A stretch of 64,000 nucleotides of DNA from Iris pallida (lineage: Eukaryota; Streptophyta; Magnoliopsida; Asparagales; Iridaceae). The notes below the pieces were generated by a model. That model saw nothing but the letters and a program-made list of their open reading frames with translations. It did no database searches and was not told the origin of the DNA. Below, in pieces: positions 49,102 to 61,795 of the stretch. The stretch lies in assembly GCA_029216955.1 (NCBI GenBank), contig JANAVB010042257.1, forward strand, positions 1 through 64,000, given 5' to 3'. A program made the position numbers and the translations under genes. Each line of letters starts with the position of its first letter. Positions within the stretch are counted from its first letter, which is position 1.

Positions 49102-51145
49102 TATTTTTGTGGTGGCCCATGTGGGTCAAGAATCCATCGTTTCAGAAATGTTATTGTATCAAACGAGGCTATAATAGGATAAGAAATTAGGACAATCCAT
49201 AATTGCTTTTGCTAACCTTCGCTAATTTTATCTGTCGCTTTTGGAACTCATAATTGAATTCGATCATCTTTCTTGAACTATTGATTTTGGATTCGCATTT
49301 TTTTTCTATTTCGGAAAGACGAATGCTCATGCTCAATAAACCATTTAGGTTATATGCTATGTTATGGTAGAATGTAATGATATTGTAGTTTCAAAAGAGA
49401 TTAGTTGGCTAAGATAGGAAGAGTTGGATAGATGCCACTTCCAGATAGACCGAGCAGATCGTATTAGCAGCATAGAATTCTTATAGGCAACTTAATCCAA
49501 ATATGAGACTGTAGGATTAATGGAATACAACAATTCTAGTAATTGTCTATGTTGGATAGAGAAAGATTAGAATACCAATACTAGCCAGAAATGGGTTAAG
49601 AATATAACAAGTATAATTAGGTTTAAGACAGAAAGGTATGATATGTTCCTCAACTATAGGGATTAAAATAATTTGAGAGAATATAGTAAACTTTTAGGTC
49701 TAGTTATGGACTCCTCATTAGAACGTGATCACCCGCATGAAAGAATATATCTAGAAGGACCCGAAAATCTCGTTAAGAATAAAATGATTTGATATACCCT
49801 ATACCTAAGACCTGTCACGCTTCGATTCAGGAAATCGTTCATTCTTGCTTTAATTAACGTCGTACAAGTCTGGAGTTGCACTTGTACAATACGTGCTCGT
49901 TCTTATTTTTATAAAAAGATGTTTTATATACAGTTTGTTGCAAATTCACAGATAAATTGAATAACACATGTATGAACTGAAATAAACTATTTATTGATAA
50001 CTTTGCATATGAAAACATAAGGCTCTCAAATAGTCGAGATGAAATGCCAAACTTGACTTACAACTTGCAGAAATATAAAAATGAGATACAAATTGTTCCG
50101 TACATCATATTCCTTTATTAGAATGTAACACTAACCACATTCCACAAATTGCCTTCTTATTCAAATAAAAGCTTCAAGGAAGTGCGAAGCTTCTAAAGAG
50201 TCAGACAACAAGCCTTTAGCGTCTAAGATTATCTACTAAATTCCTGCCACCTATAGAGACGTTGATCATTACATTACCACATATGTACTAGTGAGCGGTC
50301 ATAACCAATCTTAAAGTATTTGCTTAAGCATCTAGGCAGTTATGGACACATAAGAAGAACTACCCTACCCACGACTTGGAGCTAGCAATAGTAATATTCA
50401 TTTTGAATATGTGGAAATACTATTTATATAAAAAGCTGGTAATCATCGCAGACCATAAGAGCTTGAAGTATGTGTTTACCTAGAAGGAGCTGAATATGAG
50501 GCAATGGAGATGGCTAGAGTTGATGAAGGATTTTGACATTGACCTCCAGTATCATCCTGGAAAGGCCAATGTTGTTGCGGATGCACTAAGCAGATACCCA
50601 GTGGCTATGTGTCTGACTAGGGACAGACATCTACTTGAGGACGTAGAGATGCTCGTATAGAGGTTATTCTACCTGGAGCAGAGATGCAAATTATGAACAT
50701 TCATATCCAGTCTAATCTAATATAGAAGATCAAGGAGACTGAGTTTCTTGATACTAGGTTTCGTCAACTAAGAGCATAGATAGATGCAGGACTTCTAGAT
50801 AATTTCAGTATAGCCGATGATGATCGTTGAGACGTGGCACCAGACTATGTGTACCAGAAGGAAGTTTGAGAGAGTCGATTATGCAGGAAGCTCACCAATC
50901 ACAATATTCCATATATTTTGGTTCTAACATGATATAAAAGGACATGCGAGAACATATCTGGTGGTACGGCATGAAGAAGAAAGTTGGCAGATTTGTTTTC
51001 CGATGCCTTATCTGCTAACGGGTGAAGGCAGTGAGATAGAGGCCAGCTGGATTGCTACAGCCTTTACCCATTCTGTAATGGAAATAGGAACCTATCACAA
51101 TGGACTCACCTTGGAACTTCCTCCTTCACATGGAGGGAAGGATGC
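49102..51145 (+). mobile_element. gypsy-4, left internal part
   Basis: 49102-50321 is decayed and lacks gag, protease and RT. Inside it, TGTCACGCTTCGATTC at 49813 looks like the end of a minus-strand LTR, so a further small insertion is possible. From 50322 recognisable RNase H begins and leads into integrase, which is cut at 51145 by gypsy-3. The element resumes at 61796. Confidence 0.7.
50322..51145 (+). pseudogene. gypsy-4 RNase H and integrase N-terminus
   Basis: [20 protein letters not shown] at 50322, HKSLKYVFT then a stop, [40 protein letters not shown] at 50553-50610, and after frame changes the integrase zinc region (HIWWYGMKKKV at 50952) and LLHMEGRML/HGGKDA at the gypsy-3 junction. 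It is closely related to the gypsy-1 protein (shared ALSRYP.AMCLT). Stops and shifts throughout. Confidence 0.8.
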
Positions 51146-53949
51146 TGTCACGCCCCCGAACCAGAATACCGGAGAGCGGGGGAGTGACTTAGCCAGCTAC
51201 GTATTCCGGGTAGATGAATACCGTTTAATATGATCAATGCTGTCTAAAAAGACGAGGGGGTGCATACTACATGAAAGTCTCACTAGGGTTACTCAACATC
51301 TATTGTCTCAATAATTCAAACAAGAAGCAATAATAGAGAACATGTATGATAATGCAGTAAGGCATCCCAAACGCTCAGTCAAAATGTTCTTGAGATCTGG
51401 CTTTACAAAACATAGCCAGATGATATAGTAAAGTATACACAATTGTTATCAGCTGCAGTCTGACTTAGTTACAATTATGTAAAAGTAAGTGCAAGACAGT
51501 CTGACTAACATGTCGGTGCTAAATGACAATAAGTAAAGTAAGTAGTAAAAACGAGCATGGAAGCAAGGAACTCACTCGTGTCCTCCTGCGATCATCCCTC
51601 TAGTATTGACCATCTTGGAGGTAGAAGTAAGCTGAGTCCTCAGGGACTGGCTCTAAATCTGGCCATACAAAACCAGAGAGGTTAGACCTCTAATAGCAAG
51701 TACCACAAGGGAGCACGACATGAGAACTAAAACCAGTGATAAGAGTTAAGAATATGATAAATAAGTCTCCGCTTGCTACTGGACTTCACACAACATCACG
51801 ACACTTCAAACTAACTTCCCAACCAAACAAGGACAGAAGTTGACCCGTCATGTCCAGACATTCTGATCATCTCAGTTAGTTAACGGAGTAGGTAAAGTAC
51901 ACAAACAAATCAATTTAAACGGCCATTCCACTACTACGGCTTGCTACTGTAAGTTCCAAGTTCTCTTAGAAATATGCAATAAGAATTTCTCAGTTCTTAC
52001 TATGAACAAGCAAGGCTAGTCTACCCAATCAATCAATTGTGCTAGTCAGGAATTAGATGAGTCCCAGCGGGACGCCCGTCATCAATATACAATAAATAAT
52101 ATAAGCAGATACCGCTCCCTGCCCGTGTGGAAGATTTGTAGTATCTGTGGGAACAAACCGGCATGTCGGGCACTAATTGTCCCAAGGATGGCTGCCATGT
52201 AAGAACTCGAAAATCAATTCTCTCCATGAAATCATTATTTTATTTAACTTGGTAGTCCCTATATTGAGTGAATTCCCATGCTGTGGATCATGGTCATTCA
52301 GAACGAGTACTTCCGTACAAGTATGATATGCACAACTCTACAACGATGCCCGTGCGGCTAGGTTGTAGGTCTTACATAGCGTAATGCAACAATCAATCCT
52401 AGCCACGGAATAATCATGCCTTGACCATAAGATACACATGCTGCTTTTGTAGAAAAAAAATTGAAGTCTGTATGTGCCCATATGCCAATGTTCGGGATCG
52501 GCCAGTCGATTACAATAGGTCATAGTTTAATATGAACGTGTCTCATTCAATTTCAATACGACGACTAGCCAGTCTCTTAGTCCCAATTAGGAACGCATGA
52601 TCAATCATTCAGTCAAGGTAACAATCAATGTCAATTCGTGACAATGCATGAAAGTCAAACTAGTATTTAGTATGGTCGAGTCTATAACTCTCAGGATTAA
52701 GTTCCATTCATCCTGGGTATCCATAAACCAAATCAAGACACATGGGACATTCCACACGACAACATGTATTAACAACATTAACATATCATGATTATATCAA
52801 GTTCATATCAGAAGGCGTACGCAAAAAGGGGTACACTCAATGAATTACTCCAAGCCAGGAGAGTACGCCCAATGGAACACGCATAAAGAAAATTTACGCA
52901 TGAAGGAAGTTTACGCATGAAGGAATAAAGTTGCGCACGTAAAAACTCGCCTTATACCATGCCAGAATAGTACGCGTAAAAATAAAACTATGCGTAGAAG
53001 CTCGTCTGCGTAAAAAGTCAGGGTTTACGCATGAATCTTGTATGCATAAAGGAGTACGCGAGAAACATTGTACGCATAACAAGTAACGTTATGCGCAAGG
53101 AATATCTTTACGCGTGAAACGTTGTACACGTAAAACAGTATTATTACGCGTAAAAAAGTACGCATAAATAATAAAATTCATTAGGCGTAAAGGAGTACAC
53201 CAAGCCAGAATAAACTTGCGTTAAAATTAGATCTACGCTGACACGTAAAAACATGGGCGTAGAGCTCGATATTACGCTGGCACGACTGATCGTGGGCGTA
53301 GAGCTCGATATTATGCGGACACGTGAAAACGTGGGTGTAAAGACTCCTCCCGAACTCCAAATTCTATGGAACCTTCGTTCCTAGCCAAAAATGGGATTCA
53401 CATGGGTCAGAATGGCGTATAACATAATCTCAACAATCTAGAATGAACAAAACTAGGAAATAAGGAAGTTTGATAGATCGAAACCAATAAAATCCAAAAA
53501 ATAGTAATTTCTAGATCTACTAAAAATGAGACTTCGAAATGCAAAATGCCAAGTTCTAAACTCTCTTAGAATCACGAGAGGAAGATAATTGAACCATAAA
53601 AATGGATTCTCATGTGGAAGCAAGATGTACTTGCCTATGGGTTTCGTAGGTGGAGAGAGTTATAAGTAAGAAGAAGAGTAAATGAGAAGGAGAAGTAATG
53701 AGGAGAGAGAAAGGATTGGGGCTTTAAATGGAGATGGTGGTAGGTTGGGTTCATGATGAACCACCCAAATCCGGAAATAAACCAACCCAAGCTGAACCCA
53801 AAAGCAAAGTTAAAGCAAAAAATAAAATACAACAAAAATAATTAGCGCAAAATTAAAGGAATTTAAATACAGAACAAATGCATGATAAATATTAAATAAA
53901 TACATTCAGCAATACACGTATTAAAATACGTATTCTGGGAACGGGGACA
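51146..53949 (-). repeat. gypsy-3 3' LTR (2,804 bp)
   Basis: TGTCACGCCCCCGAACC...AACGGGGACA on the plus strand. It contains the TACGCGTAAA-type array at 52812-53345. An open frame at 52894-53082 (minus) recurs in the other LTR because it lies in that array and is not a gene. Confidence 0.93.
52812..53345. repeat. Array of TACGCGTAAA-type words in gypsy-3 3' LTR
   Basis: More than fifteen copies of GTACGCGTAAA, TTTACGCATGAA, TACGCATAAA and related words with irregular spacing, then two longer near-copies of GGGCGTAGAGCTCGATATTA at about 53253 and 53294. The same array is at 60655-61175. Confidence 0.85.
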
Positions 53950-53963
53950 TCTCTACCCTCCTT
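53950..53963 (-). other. gypsy-3 polypurine tract
   Basis: AAGGAGGGTAGAGA on the minus strand, directly before the TGTCCCCG start of the 3' LTR and preceded by GAGGACGAAATTTTTC, the usual plant chromovirus 3' end. Confidence 0.85.
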
Positions 53964-54121
53964 AGAAAAATTTCGTCCTCAGAATTTCAAATCCAAGCAG
54001 AAAAGAAATATCAGGGCTAAACTCATCTAAGTACAACAATTTTACCGAGCAAGCAATCATCTTACAATACCAAATAACAAGTAATATATCTATAGTTATC
54101 AATCTACGACATCAAGCAATT

Positions 54122-55450
54122 CTACTCATAAGGTGATAAGCATGTGGAATCAAGACAATCAAGGTACACGGAATGAAATATACCTTGTGAGTCAAATAGG
54201 TGCGGATACCATGATCGGATATCATCCTCACGTTCCCACGTTGACTCTCCTAAGGAATGATGACCCCTAGCAACACGGACAAGGCGAATTGTTCGATTCT
54301 TGAGTATCTTCTCCTTTCGGTCCAAAATAGACACCGGTTGTTCCTCGTAAGACAGGTTGGTACCAATAACCAGCTCAGAATGATCGAGGATATGGCTTGG
54401 GTCTGATACATACCTACGCAACTGAGATACATGAAACACATCATGCACTTCTCGTAACGAAGGTGGAAGGGATAAACGATAAGCAACATTGTCTACCCTA
54501 TCAAGGATAGCAAATAGGCCTACGTATCGCGGATTCAACTTCCCACGAATGCCAAATCTAATCACCCCACGAGTAGGTAAGATCCGCAAGAACACGTGGT
54601 CCCCAACAGAAAATTCTAGCAGCCTACAATGCTGGTCTGCCCAATGGCGATGCCGATCTTGCGCAACTCGAAGTCGCTCTCTAATTCCCTTAACCACTTC
54701 AACCGTCTGAACAATCATTTTTGGGCCTAACATCTTTCTCTCCCCGATATCATCCCATGCTAGTGGCGACCTACACTTCTTATCATATAATGCTTCAAAT
54801 GGCGCCATCTCGATACTGGCTTGATAACTGTTGTTGTACGAGAATTCAACTAAGTGCAGGTGATGTAAAATGGGTATCTCTATCTGACACAATACTGACA
54901 GGGACCCCATGCTGCCTAACTATCTGCTGCATATAAAATTTTGCCAACTTCTCAGTAGATTGCCCTGCTCTAAAAGAAAAAAAATGAGTCACTTTCGTAA
55001 GCCGATGTACTATCACCCAAATATCATCCTTACCACTTGGTGATCTTGGTAAAACGGTCACAAAGTCCATTGTGATATGTTCCCACTTCCATTCCGGAAT
55101 AGGAAACGGTTGTAATAATCCGGCTGGCCTCTGTTATTCTGCCTTCACTTGCTGACATATTAAGCAACGAGAAAGGAATCTAGCTATCTCCTTCTTCATT
55201 CTGTTCCACCAGAAGTGTTACTTGATATCCTTGTACATTTTGGTCCCTCCGAGGTGTATAAAATACTGAGAACTGTGGGCCTTTGTCATAACCTCATGTC
55301 TGATATCTCTACTTGGCACACATAGACGTGATTCAAATCTAAGTGTACCATCTTCGTGAATTTTTATCTCCTTCCTGAGTCCTGACTCATATTCTGTCCT
55401 AAGCTTCTGAATCCTTGGGTCCCGTGCCTGAGCTGCCTTGATCCTGTCTA
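54122..55450 (-). pseudogene. gypsy-3 integrase with chromodomain, core deletion
   Basis: The zinc-binding N-terminus (55300-55150) is broken by stops. The core start [20 protein letters not shown] runs 55070-54846 to [14 protein letters not shown]. About 45 residues are then missing, including the TDGQSERT-type block with the third catalytic acid, before [14 protein letters not shown] resumes in another frame. 54910-54122 is open (262 residues) through the C-terminal domain (REVHDVFHVSQLRRYV) and a chromodomain (about 54334-54197; SILDRKEKILKNRTIRLVRV, ESTWEREDDIRSWYPHLF). The chromodomain targets chromatin and marks the Tekay group. Inactive because of the deletion. Confidence 0.92.
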
Positions 55451-56700
55451 CTAAGTCGGATTGAACTCATAGACTTGCCAGAATTCCTATATCACTAGGA
55501 AGTATAACCTCAATGCCCATCTCCTGAAGGTCTTCTAAAATATGCTTTTGTGTTGTCAACATAAATGCGTTGCCTCTCCTGCTAAGAGTATCTGCTACAA
55601 CGTTAGCCTTGCCCGGATGATACTGAAGCTCCACGTCGTAATCCTTGACTGATTCTAACCATCTTCTCTGTCTCATGTTCAGTTCCTTCTGAGTAAAGAT
55701 GTACTTCAGACTTTTATGGTCTGTGTACATGTCCACTCGATCACCGTACAAGTAATGCCTCCATAGCTTCAAAGCAAAAACCACTTCCGCCAACTCCAAG
55801 TCATGAGTTAGATAATTCTTCTCATAGTCTCGAAGTTGCCTAGATGCATACGCTATTACCTTCCTATGTTGCATGAGGACGCATCAAGTTCTTTTTCTGA
55901 CGCATTACAATATACAGTAAAACCTTCGGGTCCAACCGGTAATGTAAGAATAGGTGCCGTGATCAACTTCTGCTTTAAATTCTCAAATGATACATGGCAC
56001 TCTGCCGACCAAATGAATGGCACTTCCTTTCGTGTCAAACGGGTCATGGGTGCTGAAAGTCTTGCAAAGTCTGATATGAACCTTCTGTAATATCCTGCCA
56101 ATCCCAAGAAACTCCGTACATCTGCTACGGTCTTAGGTACTGGCCAACTCTTTATTGCTTCTACCTTCTTGGTATCCACTGCTACACCAGGCCTTGATAT
56201 GATGTATCCCAAAAATGAAATATGACCCGTCCAAAACTCACACTTGCTGAGCTTGTCATACAACTGGTTCTCTCTCAGAACCTGTAACACTTTCTTGACG
56301 TGATCTTTATGTTCTTCTTCACTAGCAGAGTATACGAGAATGTCGTCGAGATACACAACGACAAATTGATCCTAAGTACGGCATAAAGATGTGGTTCATC
56401 AAATCCATAAATATTGTTGGAGCATTGGTCAAACCAAACGGTATTACTAAGAATTCATAATGCTCGTACTTCGACCTGAATGCTGTCTTGGGAATATCCT
56501 CTTTCCGAACCATCACTTGATGATACCCTGATCGAAGATCTATCTTGGAGAAAACTCTAGCTCTGCTCAACTGATCAAACAAGTCGTCAATCCTTGGTAG
56601 TGGGTACTTGTTCTTTACTGTTGCCGTATTGAGCTTTTTGTAGTCAATGCATAATCTGGATGATCCATCCTTATTCCCTACGAGTACCACTGGAGCTGCC
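55451..56700 (-). pseudogene. gypsy-3 reverse transcriptase and RNase H
   Basis: 56690-56322: [76 protein letters not shown] frame change near 56370 leads to 56356-55856 with the active site [10 protein letters not shown] at the start, the connection region (SFLGLAGYYRRFI) and the RNase H start, where the usual YTDAS reads YCNAS, losing the first catalytic Asp. Another frame change near 55870 leads to 55874-55467 ([16 protein letters not shown], [36 protein letters not shown]). Otherwise well conserved, so recently decayed. Confidence 0.93.
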
Positions 56701-57595
56701 TATGGTGATTCGCTAACTCGAATAAAATTCTTCGCCTTCAGTTCCTCTATGTGCTGATATACCTTGGCCTGCTCTGAATCCGCCATTCTGTAAACTCGAT
56801 CTGATATCAATTTAGTTTCAGGTGCCAATTCTATACTGAACTCAATATCCCTAACCGGTGGTAGACCTGGAAGTTCTTCGAGAAATACATCTAGAAACTC
56901 TTCCACTATCTTCGGAACTTGAACTTCTTCCATTGTTGCTACTATTCCTTCTTCTTGTTGAGTTGCTACTGATCTGACTAAGGTGAACTGCTTCATGCCT
57001 AAAATATTAAAAGATACACTTCCTCTACGATAATCTATTATCGCATGACTGTCTTTCAGCCAGTCTATGCCTAAGATAACGTCGAAATTTTCAACAGGAA
57101 ATTCTATCAACCTGGCGGGTAAGGAATGCCCACAAATTACAACTCTACACGCTAGAATAACTCAACTAACTCCTCCGAGCCCACTACCAGTAAATATATT
57201 CAACCTCTCTGGCAATGCCTCAAATTCTTTTCCTAGTCGTGTCATAAATTATGTAGATATAAATGAGTGCGATGCTCCCGAATCAAACAATGCTACTGCG
57301 GGATATGAGGCAACGAGAATGTTACTTGCCACAACATCTCCCGATGCCAATGCCTTTTCTAAGGACAGATTAAACGCCTACCCTCGGTCTCCTTGTTGGT
57401 TTCCATGCTGTGGCCTAGCCTGGTGTTGCTGTTGGCCCCTGTCTTGGTGATGCTGGGGTGGTCTTTGTTGTTGCTACTGCATCGGCGGTCCCTGCTGCCG
57501 AAATATGTGAGCCTGGGACATGAACGAGGTTGTGCCAACGGCCTCACTGCTACCGCTGGTCCTTGATACTGGCCTACCCCTGGTGCTGGCAGCAC
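56701..57595 (-). pseudogene. gypsy-3 protease region
   Basis: 57110-56700 is open: DVILGIDWLKDSHAIIDYRR, then the lead to RT (VEEFLDVFLEELPGLPPVRD, IEFSIELAPETKLISDRVYR). A stop at about 56700 interrupts SP*AAPVVLV. The catalytic part upstream (57350-57110) is read in other frames, with VALFDSGASHSFI-type sequence recognisable only loosely near 57290 (ALFDSGA on the minus strand). It would process Gag-Pol. Confidence 0.8.
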
Positions 57596-58864
57596 AGAAA
57601 ATTATTGTACTGGTCCTCCGGACCTCGAACTCATGGGACAGGTGGAAACCCGATGTTCTAGACTTCCACATACCAAATACTGTTCGTTCAATACCCGACA
57701 CACACCTCTAGTGTGCCCTGCCTTCCCACAATAGGTGCAGCCCGCCGGGGGTTGCTGGTTCTTCCTCTGCTGTTGTCTGGTTGGTGGTGCTGACCCTCGC
57801 ATCGCCGCATCGTAGATGCGAATGCCAGGGGATGGTGATGTTATTCGGGGCGTTACTCTCCCTCCTCCTTCAATCTAATTGTGAGATCTCTTTTGACCTC
57901 CAGTCCTTGCTGTGATCCTCTGCATGGTGATCTCATGCCTTCGGGTTGCCGTCAATACCTCATCAAAGGTCTGGCAGTTGTGTCCCTTTATCAATTGCAA
58001 GAGTTCAAGATGGAACCCTTGCTGAAATCTTATAGCCCTCTGGCTCTCTGTTGCTACCATCTCTGGGGCGAACCTACTCAGTCTGCAGAACTCTGCTGCA
58101 TAAGCATCTACTGTCTTGCCAGCCTACTTGAGGTTGATAAATTTCTGTTGTAGCTCAAACTGCGCCACAACTCCATAGTACTTCACCTTGAATCTCGCAA
58201 TAAAATCATCCCAAGCAACAGGACGTCTGATGCCCACTTCCTCCGATTCCCACCAATCACGTATGAGATCCTGAAGTAACAGCTTCACTTGATCCACATA
58301 TTCTTCTGTCGGTACTTTAGCCGCTGTCAGAATAGCCTCGATGTCCTTAAGCCATGCATCTACTGAAATGGCATCTTTCGTGCCCTTGAAATGATGGGGG
58401 TTGTACTTGCAAAATCTGGTCGATGCTCCTGAATCTGTCCTCACCCCTCTTTCCAAAGCTGTTTGTAATCCTTGGTTGAGCAACACATTCTACTCTTGCA
58501 GCTGAGTGTGTATGCGTTGCTGGGCCAACATCTGATGTTGCTGAGTAGCCATCATCCCTCTCATGATCTCCAGAAGGGCTGGTGTGTCTACTTCCATGGG
58601 GGTAAGCGTAATCGTAGGTAGTGTTAGAACCTCCGGATACTGCGGTCCAGCTGTTGGTTCCACTATCACCTCTTCTTGGGTGGTCTCTTGAGGTAGTATT
58701 GGCCCTTGTTGCTGATCAACATGGTCAGGTTGTCCGTGTTGCCCTTGTTGTTGTTGTCCAGCTCTGACAGATGCAGAAGAGGTGCCCCTAAGAAAAGGGA
58801 CAAGAGAACAATCAAACGATTCGACAAAAAAGATTAATGAAGTCAAAGGATACCGGAATGTCAA
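57596..58864 (-). pseudogene. gypsy-3 gag
   Basis: Gln-rich N-terminus (58864-58490), a stop, then 58486-58124 with the capsid fold (YNPHHFKGTKDAISVDAWLK, WWESEEVGIRRPVAWDDFIA, YYGVVAQFELQQKFINLK). Another stop and 58060-57875 (AIRFQQGFHLELLQLIKGHN) follow. The first zinc knuckle CTYCGKAGHTRGVC is at about 57739-57698. In a second knuckle the first Cys is lost (YLVCGSLEHRVSTC). Four separate stops in otherwise one frame suggest point mutation rather than rearrangement. Confidence 0.88.
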
Positions 58865-58955
58865 ACTCGAGTCAAGAGTAAAGAATCATGAGATCAAGAG
58901 GAAACATGTGTGATTGAGACATCCTATTAAAACACCCCACAAGTCTGAAATCAGA

Positions 58956-58980
58956 CCTGCATAGGCCACCACTAAAACCT
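58956..58980 (-). other. gypsy-3 candidate primer-binding site
   Basis: On the minus strand the LTR end GGCGTGACA is followed by AGGTTTTAG and then TGGTGGCCTATGCAGG. A PBS should start TGG. The same TGG(T/)GCC(C/T)ATG word follows the LARD and gypsy-4 LTRs at the same distance. It is not the initiator-Met site TGGTATCAGAGC; the tRNA is unidentified. Confidence 0.45.
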
Positions 58981-61785
58981 TGTCACGCCTCCGAACCAGA
59001 ATACCGGAGAGCGGGGGAGTGACTTAGCCAGCTACATATTCCGGGTAGATAAATACCGTTTAATATGATCAATGCTGTCTAAAAAGACGAGGGGGTGCAT
59101 ACTACATAAAAGTCTCACTAGGGTTACTCGACATCTATTCTCTCAATCATTCAAACAAAAAGCAATAATAGAGAACATGTATGATAATGCAGTAAGGCAT
59201 CCCAAACGCTCAGTCAAAATGTTCTTGAGATCTGGCTTTACAAAACATAGCCAGATGATATAGCAAAGTATACACAATTATTACCAACTGCAGTCTGACT
59301 TAGTTACAATTATGTAAAAGTAAGTGCAAGATAGTCCGACTAACATGTCGGTGCCAAACGGTAATAAGTAAAGTAAGTAGTACAAACGAGCATGGAAGCA
59401 AGAAACCCACTCGTGTCCTCCTGCGATCATCCCTCTAGTATTGACCATCTTGGAGGTAGAAGTAAGCTGAGTCCTCGGGGACTGGCTCTAAATCTGGCCA
59501 TGCAAAAGCAGAGAGGTTAGACCTCTAATAGTAAGTACCACAAGGAAGCACGACATGAGAACTAAAACCAGTGATAAGAGTTAATAATATGATAAATGAG
59601 TCTCCGCTTGCTACTGGGGTTCACACAACATCACGACACTTCAAACCAACTTCCCAACCAAACAAGGACAGAAGTTGACCCGTCATATCCTAACATTCTG
59701 ATCATCTCAGTTAGTTAACAGAGTAGATACAGTACACAAACAAATCAATATAAACGGCCATTCCACTACTACGACTTGCTACTGTAAGTTTCAAGTTACC
59801 CTAGAAATATGCAATAAGTATTCGTCAGTTCTTACTATATACAAGCAAGGCTAGTCTACCCAATCAATCAATTGCGCCAGTCAGAAATTAGACGAGTCCC
59901 AGCGGGACGCCCGTCATTAATATACAGTTAATAATATAATCCGATATCGCTCCCTACCCATGTGGCAGATTTACAGTATCTTTGGGAACCAGCCGGCATG
60001 TCGGGCACTAATTGTCCCAAGGATGGCTGCCATGTAGGAACTCAGGAATCCATTCTCTCCATGCAATTGTTATTTCATTTAACTTAGTAGTCCCTATGTT
60101 AAGTGAATTCCCATGCCGTGGATCATGGTCATTCAGAATAAGTACTTCCGTACAAGTACGATATGCACAACTCTACAACGATGCCCGTGCAGCTAGGTTG
60201 TAGGTCTTATATAGCGTAATGCAATAATCAGTCCTAGCCACGGAATAATCATGCCTTGACCATATGATACACATGCTGCTTTTATAGAAAATAAATTAAA
60301 GTCTGTATGTGCATATGCCAATGTTCGGGATCGGCCAGTCAATTGCAATAGTTCATAGTTTAATATGAACGTGTCTCATTGAATTTCAATAAGACGACTA
60401 GCCAGCCTCTTAGTTCCAATTAGTAACGCATGATCTATCATTCAGTCAAGGTAACAATCAATGTCAATTCGTGACAAGGCATGAAAGTCAATCTAGTATT
60501 TAGTATGGTCGAGTCTATAACTCTCAGGTTTAAGTTCCAGCCATTCTGGGTATCCACAAACCAAATCAAGACACATGGGACATTCCACACAACAACATGT
60601 ATTAACAATATTAACATATCATGTTTATATCAAGTTCATGTCAAAAGGCGTAAGGATATAATAAGGGTGCCATGTACGCAAAAAGGGATACGCTCAATGA
60701 ATTACTCCAAGCCAGGAGAGTACGCCCAATGAAACACGCGTAAATAAAATTTACCCATGAAGGAAGTTTACGCGTGAAGGTATAAAGTTGCGCGCATAAA
60801 AACTCGCCTTATACCAAGCCAGAATAGTACGTGTAAAAATAAAACTACGCGTAGAAGCTCGTCTTCGTAAAAAGTTAGGGTTTACGCATGAATCTTGTAT
60901 GTGTAAAAGAGTACGCGGGAAACACTGTATGCGTAACAAGTAACGTTACGCGCAAAAGAATATCTTTACGCATGAAACGCTGTACGCGTAAAAGAGTACG
61001 CATAAAAAATAAAATTCATTAGGCGTAAAGGAGTACGCCAAGCCAGAATTGACTTGCATAAAAACTAGATGTATGCTGACACGTAAAAATGTGGGCGTAG
61101 AGCTCGATATTACGCTGGCACGACTGATCGTGGGCATAGAGCTCGATATTATGCGGACACGTAAAAACGTGGGCGTAAAGACTCCTCCCGAACTCCAAAT
61201 TCTTTGGAACCTTCGTTCCAAGCCGAAAATAGGATTCCCATGGGTCAGAATGGCGTATAACACAATATCAACAATCTAGAACGAACAAAACTAGGAAATA
61301 AGGAAGTTTGATAGATCAAAACCAATAAAATCTGAAAAATAGTAATTTCCAGATCTACTAAAAATGAGACTTCAAATGCAAAGTGCCAAGTTCTAAACTC
61401 TCTTAGAATCACGAAAGGAAGATAATTGAACCACAAAAATGGGTTCTCATGCGGAAGCAAGATGTACTTGCCTATGGGTTTGGTAGGTGGAGAGAGTTAT
61501 GAGGAAGAAGAAGAGTAAATGAGAAGGAGAAGTAATGAGGAGAGAGAAAGGATTGGGGCTTTAAATAGAGATGGTGGTAGGTTGGGTTCATGATGAACCA
61601 CTAAAATCCGAAAATAAACCAACTAAGGCCGAACCCAAAAGCAAAGTTAAAGCAGAAAATAAAATACAGCAAAAATAATTAGCACAAAATTAAAAGAATT
61701 TAATAAAGAACAAATGCATGATAAATATTAAATAAATACATTGAAACAGTACACGTATTAAAATACGTAATCTGGGTACGGGGAG
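58981..61785 (-). repeat. gypsy-3 5' LTR
   Basis: TGTCACGCCTCCGAACC...GGGTACGGGGAG on the plus strand, collinear with the 3' LTR. It has the same TACGCGTAAA array (60655-61175). The right terminus is altered: the 3' LTR ends ACGGGGACA, but here ACGGGGAGTGAAA precedes GATGC. Confidence 0.92.
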
Positions 61786-61795
61786 TGAAAGATGC

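Larger units (their letters stand above)
51146..61790 (-). mobile_element. gypsy-3: complete Tekay-like chromovirus, inserted in gypsy-4 integrase
   Basis: LTRs 51146-53949 and 58981 to about 61785 (2.8 kb each, about 95% identical over the first 190 bases compared). The minus-strand interior has gag, protease, RT, RNase H, integrase and chromodomain in order. GATGC at 51141-51145 is repeated at 61791-61795. Polypurine tract AAGGAGGGTAGAGA lies at 53950-53963 (minus). The element is whole in structure but its genes carry scattered stops and shifts and an integrase deletion. Confidence 0.95.

Noticed and set aside
52894..53082. 63-residue frame repeated in both gypsy-3 LTRs (also 60751-60939)
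   Set aside because: It recurs only because the LTRs are copies. It lies in the TACGCGTAAA array and has no domain or start context.
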